Below are positions 46,689-55,730 of a stretch of 64,000 nucleotides of DNA, piece by piece. The DNA is taken from contig CAZFLA010000006.1 of the NCBI GenBank assembly GCA_964519405.1, positions 3,958 through 67,957 of the forward strand, read 5' to 3'. Source of the stretch: G963677485 sp964519405. Lineage in GTDB: Bacteria; Armatimonadota; HRBIN16. The first letter of the stretch is position 1; the number at the start of each line of letters is the position of its first letter. Below the pieces are notes generated by a model that saw only the letters and a program-made list of their open reading frames with translations, made no database searches and was not told where the DNA came from. The translations under genes were made by a program, and so were the position numbers.

Positions 46689-46728
46689 CTGCACAAGAGG
46701 CGGGTTGCTCTGGCCGCCCCTTGTGCAG
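46689..46728 (-). terminator. Long hairpin downstream of the RCC1-like gene
   Basis: CTGCACAAG (46689-46697) plus GGCGG pairs with CCGCC plus CTTGTGCAG (to 46728) with one mismatch. No T-run follows, but the stem is long and lies just past the stop. Confidence 0.55.
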
Positions 46729-46733
46729 TAAAC

Positions 46734-48857
46734 TCACTCTCCCTTAGCGCCAAAATTCTGGTCGATGACCACATAATCAAACAAGTTTACATGTCCATCG
46801 CCATCTAGGTCAGCCATGGGGGTCGATTTACCGAAGTTTGAATCCAACACCACGAAGTCGAACAGGTTGATCTGACCATCGCCATCCGCATCACCATTCA
46901 CCAGCGTTAAGTTGGCATTCTGGCCACCTGCCAGATTAGTCGCCTTGGCCGTCAGAAAGTGCGGGCTGCTCACGCGGATGTCATACGGCGGCTTAAGGTA
47001 TGTTAAGAAGGAGTAATGACCATCTGCTAGAGGCAATAGGCTGATGCAATCGGTGACTGCCAAGTCTTGATTGTTGTTCACTGAGGCCGTGATACGCTGC
47101 GAGGTGATACTTCCTATGAACTTGCTCAGGTCTACCTGCCCCGATATCGACTGTTCGCCGCGGATAGCAAGCGTGAACATCTCACCAGCCGAAACAGCCG
47201 TGAATCCGCTGTTTGGCAAAGGCACATTACATTGACCGTAGTCGTTGTACCCCCAGCACACCAGAGAGCCATCAGCTTTGAGGGCTGCGCTGTGGTCAGC
47301 CCCTCCTGAGATGGCTACAAAACCCGTGTTCGGCTCAGGCACAAGTTGAATGTCATCACCTTGGCGTCCCCAGCAGACTATGGAGCCGTCGCTCTTCAAT
47401 GCTAGATAGTGGTAGCTACCCGAGGAGACGGCAACAAAACCTTGGTTAGGAACAGGTAATGAAGACGTCGAGTTATACTCCGAAGTCCAAACAGAACCGT
47501 CTTTCTTTAGCCCGATGAGTTGATCATATCCTGCTGCAATAGCCACAAAGTTGGTGTTCATCCCGCTGGCGGGAGTCGGTGGTGTGTTTGTTCCCCCCCA
47601 AACCAATATCGATCCATCGCTTTTAAGCCCAGCACAGAAGCTGTTGCCCGCAGTGATAGCCGTAAACCCCTGGTTGGGTACAGGATCGTAGATATCACGA
47701 CCCCAGCATCGAACAGAGCCGTCGCTCTTTAGCACGGCAGTGAAGTCACGACCAGCATCGACGGCAACTACATCCGTGAGCGGTATAGGCACACCGGATT
47801 GACCATAATAGTTGGAACCCCAACAGACTACAGATGCGTCCGACTTGAGGCCAACTCCATGCTGGCCCCCTGCTTTGAGGGCAACGAAATCGTGGTTTGA
47901 TGAGGGCATACTGCATTGGTTATACTCATTTTCACCCAAGCAGACTACAGACCCATCTCGTTTTAAGCAGATAGAATGCCACTGGCCACCAGCGGCACTT
48001 ATGAAGTCCTGGTTCACAGCCGGTGGCCCGCACTGTCCGGCATCATCTTGCCCCCAACTCACCATGCTGCCGTCACGCCTAATTCCTGTAGAAAAGTAGT
48101 TGCCTGCAGCCACCGCCACAAAGTTTTGGTTTACTCCGGGTACCTCACACTGTTGATAGGCATTGTCGCCCCAGCACACAATTGTGCCATCACGCTTCAG
48201 CGCCACAACGTGATATGTACCAGCAGCAATCGCCACAAAATCCTTGTTGGGAGCAGGTATACTCGTTAATCCATGTATATCGTGTCCCCAACAGACGATC
48301 GATCCATCGCGCTTCAAACCCACGTTGAAGTGGTCGCCTGCTGCCACCGCGGTAAAGTCCTGGTTCGGGCTGGGTAAGGTACAGGCATTATAAGCGGTGT
48401 CACCCCAGCAGACCACAGTGCCATCGCTTTTCAACCCAATGTTATGGTTAAGCCCTGCACTCACAGCGACGAAGTTTTGGTTTGGCGTGGGTACATTGAG
48501 CAGCCCATTATCAGGGTTACCCCAGCAGACTACAGTGCCATCGCGTTTTAGTCCCACAGTGTGAAGAAAACCTGTTGAAACCGCAGCAAAGTCCGCATTA
48601 GGGGCAGGAACATCGCATTGCCCTGTGCTGTTACTGCCCCAACAAACAATAGACCCATCTTGCTTAAGACCCACAGAGTAGTAATAGCCCGCATCCACAG
48701 CGGTAAAGCCATTAAGGCTGCCAGGCGGAATGTATAGGCTGCCCCACGATTGCACGGTGCCGCTATAAGCGGTGCCATTCAGGCAGCTCAGGATGAGTAT
48801 CGTCCATAGAAAGCACCATGAAGGATGCTGTATATACATGCTCGATTTGTGCTTCAT
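46734..48857 (-). CDS. Secreted RCC1-like propeller protein with C-terminal dockerin-like EF-hand pair
   Basis: This roughly 707-residue protein has a signal peptide (WCFLWTILILSCLNGTAYSG). About fourteen repeats of about 39 residues follow, each with the pattern FxAVxAGxxxxxGLKxDGSxVCWG, related to RCC1/BLIP-II type beta-propeller blades; fourteen would make two seven-bladed propellers. The C-terminal end is a dockerin-type pair of calcium loops (DADGDGQINLFDFVVLDSN and DLDGDGHVNLFDYVVIDQN). The start at 48857 follows GGAG; a second ATG lies six codons later. It is presumably extracellular. The ligand is unknown. It sits between the two repeat clusters. Confidence 0.85.
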   Translation of the reverse strand: MKHKSSMYIQHPSWCFLWTILILSCLNGTAYSGTVQSWGSLYIPPGSLNGFTAVDAGYYYSVGLKQDGSIVCWGSNSTGQCDVPAPNADFAAVSTGFLHTVGLKRDGTVVCWGNPDNGLLNVPTPNQNFVAVSAGLNHNIGLKSDGTVVCWGDTAYNACTLPSPNQDFTAVAAGDHFNVGLKRDGSIVCWGHDIHGLTSIPAPNKDFVAIAAGTYHVVALKRDGTIVCWGDNAYQQCEVPGVNQNFVAVAAGNYFSTGIRRDGSMVSWGQDDAGQCGPPAVNQDFISAAGGQWHSICLKRDGSVVCLGENEYNQCSMPSSNHDFVALKAGGQHGVGLKSDASVVCWGSNYYGQSGVPIPLTDVVAVDAGRDFTAVLKSDGSVRCWGRDIYDPVPNQGFTAITAGNSFCAGLKSDGSILVWGGTNTPPTPASGMNTNFVAIAAGYDQLIGLKKDGSVWTSEYNSTSSLPVPNQGFVAVSSGSYHYLALKSDGSIVCWGRQGDDIQLVPEPNTGFVAISGGADHSAALKADGSLVCWGYNDYGQCNVPLPNSGFTAVSAGEMFTLAIRGEQSISGQVDLSKFIGSITSQRITASVNNNQDLAVTDCISLLPLADGHYSFLTYLKPPYDIRVSSPHFLTAKATNLAGGQNANLTLVNGDADGDGQINLFDFVVLDSNFGKSTPMADLDGDGHVNLFDYVVIDQNFGAKGE

Positions 48858-49079
48858 ACCTAGGCTCCATTCTGAAATATCGCCGAATATACTTGCAGAT
48901 GCAAGGATTTCCACAACTGCCTCTAGGATACCTGTTGTAATGCACATTATTTGTTGAATTTGAGGATTTATTACCAACTAATGCGTATGGAAGTGGGAGT
49001 CAGATCACACCGCGCGTCGTACGATTGGTATGGTCTTGTCGGCATCACTCTCAGCTGCTGCACTTTATATGAGCAGTTG

Positions 49080-49555
49080 TATGCAACTCCGCCCAAGCTG
49101 AATGCACCATATATCGCCCTAGGTAAGCCATCCGTGTCTATTCGCGTTCATCCGCGGTTTGTTTTTCCTAAGAACACTAACGCGGATTGACACAAATGAA
49201 CACGAATGGACGCAGATAGATTAACCCCAGAGGACACAGAGGGATACAGACCCATCCTGTTTAAGCAGATTCGTGCTACACGCTCATGCTAGACCGCACC
49301 AGATACCGCCCTATGTATTGCCATTCGCGTATATCCGCGTTCATCCGCGGTTTATATTCCTTAAGAACACTAACGCAGATTTACACAAATGAACACGAAT
49401 GAACGCGGATAATTGGCAACACTTTCCTGGGTGTTAATATGGGCAACTCCGCACATGCTGGGTCGCAGTAGATACCGCCCTATGTATTGCCATCTGCGTA
49501 TATTCGCGTTCATCCGCGGTTTGCATTTATAAGAACACTAACGCGGATTGTTCCA
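49080..49555. repeat. Repeat cluster B: three copies of the ~170-bp tandem unit
   Basis: The core recurs at 49138-49157, 49331-49350 and 49500-49519, with the same second arm and the spacer CGCACCAGATACCGCCCTATG. Spacings are 193 and 169 bases. It is the same family as cluster A, on the other side of the RCC1-like gene. Confidence 0.9.
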
Positions 49556-49625
49556 CGACTACTTGACGGCCTTCATGATTTGCGCCTCATCAGCCATCGG
49601 TATTATCGGTATAAGTCACTGGTGA

Positions 49626-50911
49626 TTATGGAGTTGTTTGGAGTTCCGCGTCTGGTTGTTTCTCTAACAACCAGTTCCATGCTCTTTGAGAAGTCGCTTT
49701 CATACGAGCTTGTTCAAATGTATTGATCAGCGTATCCACCGACTTTCGGGTTGCTTGAATGGCTTCGCTAGGGATTAGGTAGTTCGAAACCTGTTGGGTA
49801 TAGATCCGCCAGTTGCTGTTGACAACATTATCCTGCAGCCTGGCTATGGCGTTTACTCTCTTGCCCATCTCCATCCAGGGGCCTGGCTTGTCTGCAAGAT
49901 TTACGCCAGCAGCCAACTCATCGGAAGTAAAGATCCCTGCTTCAATGCCCTGCACTGTCAACTTCCACCTGCCTTCAGATAACCCTGACACCTTCAAGGG
50001 GTAGTTATTCAACTCTTGTGTGAAGGGTACATAGGCCCTGATCTTGTAGGATTCAGGATCGAGATAGGTTGGTAAAGCGGTATCGGTACGCATGAATGAT
50101 ACTTTGTTGTCTGAAATCTGCAAACCACTGACAGTGCATTTTGATGCTGATATCCTGCCGAAGCGTGTATTGATATTCAAGGATGCAGGTTGATCATCGA
50201 AGTCAAGCCCCTTGAGCACCGCATATGCCATCACCGCCTGTGCCGCTTGAGCTGGCTCGATACCAAAGGGGATAAAGTTGTAGTTTGCATCGTCTGCCTT
50301 CATTCGCGTCATCACATCCAACATCAATGTATAGATGTCAACACAAGGTAGCTTTTCGTCGGCAGCAACCTTCTTTACGGATTCAGCCAGCCCTGCCAAG
50401 ATATCTGTGTTGTAGTCACCTTTAAAGCGCACGTTCCTGTTTAGCTCAATACATGGCGGGGTAACGAGCACCACTTTAACGCCATTTCTTTTGAGTTCAT
50501 GAACAAGCGACCTGATACCGGCGATATACGGACCAACAGAAATACTGCTGAATGGCCAGAAGCTAACAGCGCTTACCGATGCCGTAACCCTCGGCTCATT
50601 ATTACAGCACAATACAACCGCTACATCCGGCTTTAAACTGAGCACATCGTTCTTCAGCCTGACAGTCCCTGCATGCGCCGTGTCGCCGTGCCGTTCCAGG
50701 TTAAGGAAGCTGAATGCTGCATCCGGGTAACGGAGGGTGAAGGCATTGGCAACGTACCGTGTATATATATTTTCATCACCGGTATTGTCACCCAAGAACA
50801 CCATTCGCTGACCTGGCTTTAACAGCGGATCAGCTAGCGTGGACGCAGAGAAAAGCGCAGTTATGAGCAACGCAACACATAAGCATACGCCGTGTCTTAT
50901 AGAAATAGTGT
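49626..50911 (-). CDS. SGNH/GDSL-like protein, catalytically degenerate paralogue (N-terminus in assembly gap)
   Basis: About 430 residues remain after the gap, including most of a signal peptide (VCLCVALLITALFSASTLA). It aligns along its length with the neighbouring GDSL esterase from LLKPGQRMVFLGD onward. The key blocks are lost: GDSI reads GDNT, GAND reads CCNN, and the block V DGVHPN reads FGIEPA, so no Ser/Asp-His triad is left. The C-terminal domain (LKVSGLSEGRWKLTVQGIEAG) is retained. It may be a binding or regulatory pseudoenzyme. Its start cannot be read because 10 N lie there; the ATG immediately after the upstream stop is possible if the true gap leaves remainder 2 when divided by 3. 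Confidence 0.75.
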
Positions 50912-50921
50912 NNNNNNNNNN
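50912..50921. other. Assembly gap (10 N)
   Basis: Ten N at the start of the second GDSL-like gene, between its signal peptide and the stop of the upstream paralogue. Confidence 0.95.
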
Positions 50922-50932
50922 TGTGCTATCAT

Positions 50933-52159
50933 CTATAGTTTCTCCAGTTTCCAGTTCCATGTTCTATTCGCAGTGGCGTTTAGGCGGGTATTTTCCATCA
51001 AGGCAGTAATGTTATCCATCTGCATTTTGGCTGCAGCCGTCTGATCGGCAGTCAACACGGTTTCAGGCATCTGATCTCTTGATATACGCCAGTTACTCAG
51101 GTAGAAATCCTCCTGCGCTTTCGAAATTGCGTTCACCGACCGCCCCATCTGCATCCACGGGCCGTCATATACTGCCAGGTTCACCCCTGCAGCCAAGGAC
51201 TCGCTGGAAAAAGTGCCGATGACAGTGTCCTGAACCGTCAATTTCCAGCTGCCCTTCGACAGACCTGAGACCGTAAACATATACCTGTTGAGCTCATTTG
51301 AAATGTCGATGTATTTACGGATATTCGCTGTATCGCCATCAAACCAAGTCGGCAGCGCATCATCAGTCCTTGTAAAGCTGAGCATGCGTTCAGATATCCG
51401 TAAATTGGTTAGCCTGCATTTCTCAGCCTGGAACTGCTTGCTGCCAGCGTCTACAGTCAGCGATGCTGGCTGCTCAATCGCTCCCAGTGCCCTCAACACA
51501 GCCAATGCGACCAACGAATGCCCCGCATTGTTAGGATGGACCCCATCGAGGAATATGGTAAACCACTGGTCATCAGCCTTAGCCCGAGTTTGCACATCCA
51601 TCATCAGCGCGTGAAGGTCGTATGCCGGGATCTTCTGCTCTCGGGCAAGAGCCAGTGCACCGTCTCTGAACATACTAAGTGCCTCGTTCATGAAGGGCTT
51701 AAAACTCGCCACGGTAACATCATCCACCACAGTCGGCGTTAACAGAACCACCTGAATGTGAGCTTTCTTCAATGTCTCAATCATCGTCTTCAAGCTGTTA
51801 ATATAGTCGTCAAACGCCTCCTGTGTAAAGGGCTTATACCCAACATCGTTGGCACCGAAACAAATGGTCACCACATCGGGTTTCAGGCTCAACACATCAC
51901 GGTCGATACGACCCACCGCCCATGAAGCCTGATCGCCGCCTATGCCCACATTGCGAAAACTAAATCGACTACCGGGATATCGCAATGTAAAGTAGTTCAT
52001 GACATAACGGGTATATATACGCTGCTGGGTGATGCTGTCACCTAGAAACACCAGCCTTTGACCAGGTTTCAAGAGCGGTGCAGCTGCCAAACTCATAGAG
52101 AACAGAGCCACCATGAGCGTTAATAAATAGACAAACGAAGACTTTCGGACTATGGCCAT
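50933..52159 (-). CDS. Secreted SGNH/GDSL-family esterase
   Basis: This 408-residue protein (start chosen at 52159, GAAGGAG six bases upstream) has a signal peptide (YLLTLMVALFSMSLAAA). The SGNH blocks are present: GDSIT (nucleophile Ser), the GGD Gly block, CFGANDVGY, and DGVHPNNAGH with the Asp-His pair. It likely deacetylates or hydrolyses esters on extracellular polysaccharide. The C-terminal 150 residues form an additional domain (VSGLSKGSWKLTVQD) shared with the adjacent degenerate copy. Confidence 0.88.
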   Translation of the reverse strand: MAIVRKSSFVYLLTLMVALFSMSLAAAPLLKPGQRLVFLGDSITQQRIYTRYVMNYFTLRYPGSRFSFRNVGIGGDQASWAVGRIDRDVLSLKPDVVTICFGANDVGYKPFTQEAFDDYINSLKTMIETLKKAHIQVVLLTPTVVDDVTVASFKPFMNEALSMFRDGALALAREQKIPAYDLHALMMDVQTRAKADDQWFTIFLDGVHPNNAGHSLVALAVLRALGAIEQPASLTVDAGSKQFQAEKCRLTNLRISERMLSFTRTDDALPTWFDGDTANIRKYIDISNELNRYMFTVSGLSKGSWKLTVQDTVIGTFSSESLAAGVNLAVYDGPWMQMGRSVNAISKAQEDFYLSNWRISRDQMPETVLTADQTAAAKMQMDNITALMENTRLNATANRTWNWKLEKL

Positions 52160-52282
52160 CGAAAACTCCTTCATATGACATCATCGCGGATCAATAGCGA
52201 GTGCCAGATACATACGCTGAATATTCGCTTATGGCTCATCATACTATCTTCGACTAAGGTCATTTAACCATAACGCAAGCAT

Positions 52283-52909
52283 CTACCAAGATCGTGCACC
52301 CGTGCTTTCACAGTATTTGATTAACTCGTTCGCACAGTATTCTAAACAATAAGTGATGATGTGGTATTTCAGCTTGCTCGCATCTGACATCCAACAGAAA
52401 TCCCATTGCGAATACAGCGGATATCTGGTCAACACAGTGTCATCGCATATCTCTGTGACAGGGTAACGGAAGACAACCGGTGACACCATCTGCGAAAGGA
52501 CTTCCACAGGAATAGACTTAAGCAGGTGTTTACTGGCATCATGAACTCTACGACGCATATTACCACTGTAAATATCCCGGTCGTCGTAAACATAGAAGTC
52601 TTCTTGAAACGAACTAACGTCAATTATCCGAGAGCAGTTCATTATTTGCTGTGCACCGGCATAGGTCAATTGTAGGTCAGTATTGTCATAGTCGTCTTGC
52701 ATACACCACTGTGTATCGATATGCGTCATCTCCATCAAACCCTCACCGGATTTTAAATGAGCTTGATGACCTGCATATACATAGTAGTGGTCGTGATCTT
52801 CACCCGGAATTCTGATTGCGGCTCCTGGCATCAGTCTCAGTAAGAAAACTGCCGGTACACTACGGACAAAATCACACAGTGCTATATAACATAATGTTGA
52901 GTTATCCAT
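52283..52909 (-). CDS. Unknown protein, member of an overlapping gene pair
   Basis: This 208-residue protein is not recognised. It has no signal peptide or transmembrane helix. Visible features are an acidic, aromatic stretch (QEDFYVYDDRDIYSG) and several Cys/Tyr near the C-terminus (YCLEYCANELIKYC). The ATG overlaps the stop of the upstream gene by 8 bases (ATGGATAA). It is not obviously a paralogue of its partner. The genes may form a small cytosolic system of unknown role. Confidence 0.55.
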   Translation of the reverse strand: MDNSTLCYIALCDFVRSVPAVFLLRLMPGAAIRIPGEDHDHYYVYAGHQAHLKSGEGLMEMTHIDTQWCMQDDYDNTDLQLTYAGAQQIMNCSRIIDVSSFQEDFYVYDDRDIYSGNMRRRVHDASKHLLKSIPVEVLSQMVSPVVFRYPVTEICDDTVLTRYPLYSQWDFCWMSDASKLKYHIITYCLEYCANELIKYCESTGARSW

Positions 52910-53558
52910 TCATGCCATCCCTCTCAGCAGCTCCACACACCCTATTAATAGTAACCATTGTAGTCATACCATTTAAGATCGGCACATCAGGATGATATGA
53001 ATTGTCAAGTGAAAATGTATAAACTCGAAGTGTTCGGCAGTCGTCTTTATCAGACAACACTGACCATTGAGAATGGATGCTTGCTGACGCATCAGCATAA
53101 CAGAACCCAACCATATGATCTGCCATCAACCCAAGTTGAAAACTTAAGGGCATCTGACATAACAGAGCAGACGATTGTGAGTGGACTTCATTCAAGTCGC
53201 TGGCGGCTACCTTGCTTTTTCCACCAAGTGGACTGCACTCTAAGCAATGGCAGTTAAGCTTCGAACAGGGCACATCAAGTATACGATGTATGGTGTGTTC
53301 GTCAAAATACTCATCATCAATGAGTTTGTCACGGTGAATATTGATTAGCACATCAACCCTACGATATGACACACCATTATTGAGTGTATTGATTTCATCG
53401 CGCATAAAGTCAACAAATACATCAATGCATAACCCATCGGTAATGCCTGCCTGGCTTATTTTCACACCCCATTGATCCAGCACATGAACCCAAAATGCTT
53501 CAGGATAGCAGCACATTTCTTGCAGACTAGATTTTATAAAGCCGAACAAGCTCATCAT
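52902..53558 (-). CDS. Unknown protein, member of an overlapping gene pair
   Basis: This 218-residue protein is not recognised. A Cys-rich motif (CSKLNCHCLEC) near residues 96-106 could bind a metal. It has no signal peptide. GGAG lies upstream of two adjacent ATGs at 53558. It precedes and overlaps the other unknown gene by 8 bases, which indicates coupled translation. Confidence 0.55.
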   Translation of the reverse strand: MMSLFGFIKSSLQEMCCYPEAFWVHVLDQWGVKISQAGITDGLCIDVFVDFMRDEINTLNNGVSYRRVDVLINIHRDKLIDDEYFDEHTIHRILDVPCSKLNCHCLECSPLGGKSKVAASDLNEVHSQSSALLCQMPLSFQLGLMADHMVGFCYADASASIHSQWSVLSDKDDCRTLRVYTFSLDNSYHPDVPILNGMTTMVTINRVCGAAERDGMNG

Positions 53559-53742
53559 ACGTACTCCAAGGCGGAAGGTATTTCGCCGTTAACGAACGCT
53601 AGTATATTAACATCCAGATGAGGTCAATACTATATATTTACTATCCTAACGATCAGAACTCAGCATTTTCGTGTGCATATGCTCATCACTTTGTCGGGTG
53701 AGGGTATAATCAAGCCACAGATCGCTTCTAGGAGGTTAGGCC

Positions 53743-54165
53743 ATGAAGCTGCGAGAGTTCGTCACCGAAAAGCGGACATCCATCATGGAAGCATTGAAGA
53801 ACCACCAAAAACCAGAAGGACGTGTTTTGTCAGATCGCTTTGATGATGCCATGCAGTTACCAGTCATCCAATTTGGAGCAACACGGTATACGCCTCACAG
53901 TGTGATACTGGAATTCAACTTCCGTTCAAACTCGGATGACACCACGATCATCGTGCCGATCGCAGTCACCACTCCCGAGTTGGTGGTGTTCATGCCTGTA
54001 CCGCAGTGGGTTCATGTTAACATATGGCAAGGAGAGGTGAGGGGGAGTTTCCGGTTTGCATCAGAAGCGCATGAGCTCATCGCCAGCTTTTCCGAAGAGG
54101 CATTCAGCAACGGCACATCGGCATTTGAGACACAAGGTGCGTACCCATATCAACGCGAAAGCTGA
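53743..54165 (+). CDS. Unknown conserved-looking protein next to the candidate origin
   Basis: This 140-residue protein is not recognised. It has no signal peptide; it looks alpha/beta with segments such as HSVILEFNFRSNSDDTTIIVPIAV and WVHVNIWQGEVRGSFRFAS. AGGAGG lies upstream of the ATG. It sits between the unknown gene pair and the AT-rich region before recF. A link to replication is only positional. Confidence 0.6.
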   Translation: MKLREFVTEKRTSIMEALKNHQKPEGRVLSDRFDDAMQLPVIQFGATRYTPHSVILEFNFRSNSDDTTIIVPIAVTTPELVVFMPVPQWVHVNIWQGEVRGSFRFASEAHELIASFSEEAFSNGTSAFETQGAYPYQRES

Positions 54166-54179
54166 TGAGTTATGAGGCT

Positions 54180-54596
54180 AGTTGTTCACAATGAGCGGGG
54201 GATAACCTGTGGATATCCAGGGATAACTGGTGCATATTTATAGGTTATCCACCCCACGAAATTGAACTCTATACGAAAAATGGCAGCCATTGTGGATTGA
54301 GTGAATAACCTCTATTAGCGAAAAACTGTGTATTGTGCATAAAACAACGTAGTATAAACACCTCATAGTCGTTCCATATATAGAAATTTTATGCTCTTGT
54401 ATTTTGTATATATATACTTATTATGTGATTATTGTATTTTCCTGAATATTCATAAATTAGGGATGGTTTATTTATATGTGAGTTTTCCACAGTTTCCACA
54501 CCATTACCAATAACAATAAAAATTTAATTTATATTAATAAAGAGATTACAATGATAATGATAATAATCGCGCATCGCCAAAACTGCTGAAGCCCAA
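54180..54596. other. AT-rich region with DnaA-box-like sites, candidate oriC
   Basis: Several 9-mers resemble the DnaA box TTATNCACA: TGTGCATAA at 54334-54342 (exact on the minus strand), TGTGGATAT at 54208-54216 and TTATCCACC at 54245-54253 (one mismatch each), and TTTTCCACA at 54483-54491 (one mismatch); others such as GTTTCCACA and TTGTTCACA have two. The stretch 54380-54575 is very AT-rich, as expected for an unwinding element. It lies before recF and DciA-like genes, and 22 kb from parABS. dnaA and dnaN are not in the window. Confidence 0.55.
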
Positions 54597-55730
54597 ATGT
54601 ATTTAGAAAACATCAAACTTTCAAACTTTAGAAATTATGACCAGCTTGAGTTTCATCCCTCTCCAGGGTTAAATATCTTGACTGGTGCCAACGCACAAGG
54701 TAAGACCAACTTATTAGAAGCCATCTACTATCTGGCGACTGCTCGAGCTTTACGCACAAGGAACGACAGCGAGTTAGTTAAGTCTGAAAAAGCGACGATG
54801 TGTGTTCAAGCATCTGTGCAGAGGTTAGAGTCAGTTCCTGTAGACATCCAGATATCCTATGCCATAGAGGCGCTGATTAGTGGTCGGCATAAGCAGGCAT
54901 TGATTGACACGAAACCTGTAGACTTAGTTGATGTGCTTGGCAAGCTGAATGTGGTGGTGTTTAGCAGTTTGGATCTTGATATTGTCCGTGGCGAGCCATC
55001 TGGCCGAAGGCTCTATCTTGATACATCCATAGGCATGATCAGCAGCCGATATGCACACAACCTCCAACGATACCGCAAGGTGTTGGAGCAGCGTAACCGC
55101 ATTTTGAAGGTATCCAAAGAACAGGGCGGCAACATGAGTGCTGATCATAATGATAGCTTTGAGATACTCACGCAGCAGCTTGTGTCATATGGCGCCGAAA
55201 TAGTGCATTCACGCGTGCACTTCATCAACCAACTGCTGCCATATGCCCAAGAAGCGCACAGCATGTTATCATGCGGCACGGAACAGCTTTCGATATCCTA
55301 CATGTGTCCGTATGAGCCTTATACAAAGCTTGGTGATATCAAGCTAAGTTATTCCGCTGAGCTGAAAAATGTCTATACCGATGAACTGCGCCGAGGCACA
55401 ACATGTGCTGGTCCGCATCGTGATGATCTGCTGATATCGGTGAACGGCATGGATGTTCGGCACTTCGGCAGCCAAGGTCAGCAGCGCACCGCAACATTGG
55501 CCCTTAAAATGGCCGAATACCAGTTGGTAACCAAATTAAAGAACGAAGCGCCGGTTCTTCTGCTAGATGATGTGTTTAGCGACCTTGATGAAACACGGCG
55601 TACGCGTCTGCTGCAGATGAACCTAGAAGGTTCGCAGTGTATACTGACGTGTACAGAGGTGGATTCTTTGCCGACCGAGCTTCTAAATAAATCCAAGGTA
55701 TATTACGTGCAAGCTGGAACCCTACGATGA
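54597..55730 (+). CDS. recF: DNA replication and repair protein RecF
   Basis: This 377-residue SMC-like ATPase has the N-terminal LKLSNFRNY-type start (IKLSNFRNYDQLEF), Walker A LTGANAQGKTNLLEA, the ABC signature region FGSQGQQRTATLALKMAE, and Walker B VLLLDDVFSDLDE. It loads recombinase at gaps during repair. It directly follows the AT-rich region and overlaps the DciA-like gene by 4 bases (ATGA). Confidence 0.95.
   Translation: MYLENIKLSNFRNYDQLEFHPSPGLNILTGANAQGKTNLLEAIYYLATARALRTRNDSELVKSEKATMCVQASVQRLESVPVDIQISYAIEALISGRHKQALIDTKPVDLVDVLGKLNVVVFSSLDLDIVRGEPSGRRLYLDTSIGMISSRYAHNLQRYRKVLEQRNRILKVSKEQGGNMSADHNDSFEILTQQLVSYGAEIVHSRVHFINQLLPYAQEAHSMLSCGTEQLSISYMCPYEPYTKLGDIKLSYSAELKNVYTDELRRGTTCAGPHRDDLLISVNGMDVRHFGSQGQQRTATLALKMAEYQLVTKLKNEAPVLLLDDVFSDLDETRRTRLLQMNLEGSQCILTCTEVDSLPTELLNKSKVYYVQAGTLR

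Noticed and set aside
46318..46731. A 137-codon plus-strand open frame through repeat cluster A
   Set aside because: It is made of the repeat units themselves, with a periodic, low-complexity translation and no RBS.
46253..49555. CRISPR-like reading of the repeat clusters
   Set aside because: The repeats are long, diverged, internally inverted, and the spacers are themselves conserved; no cas genes are present.
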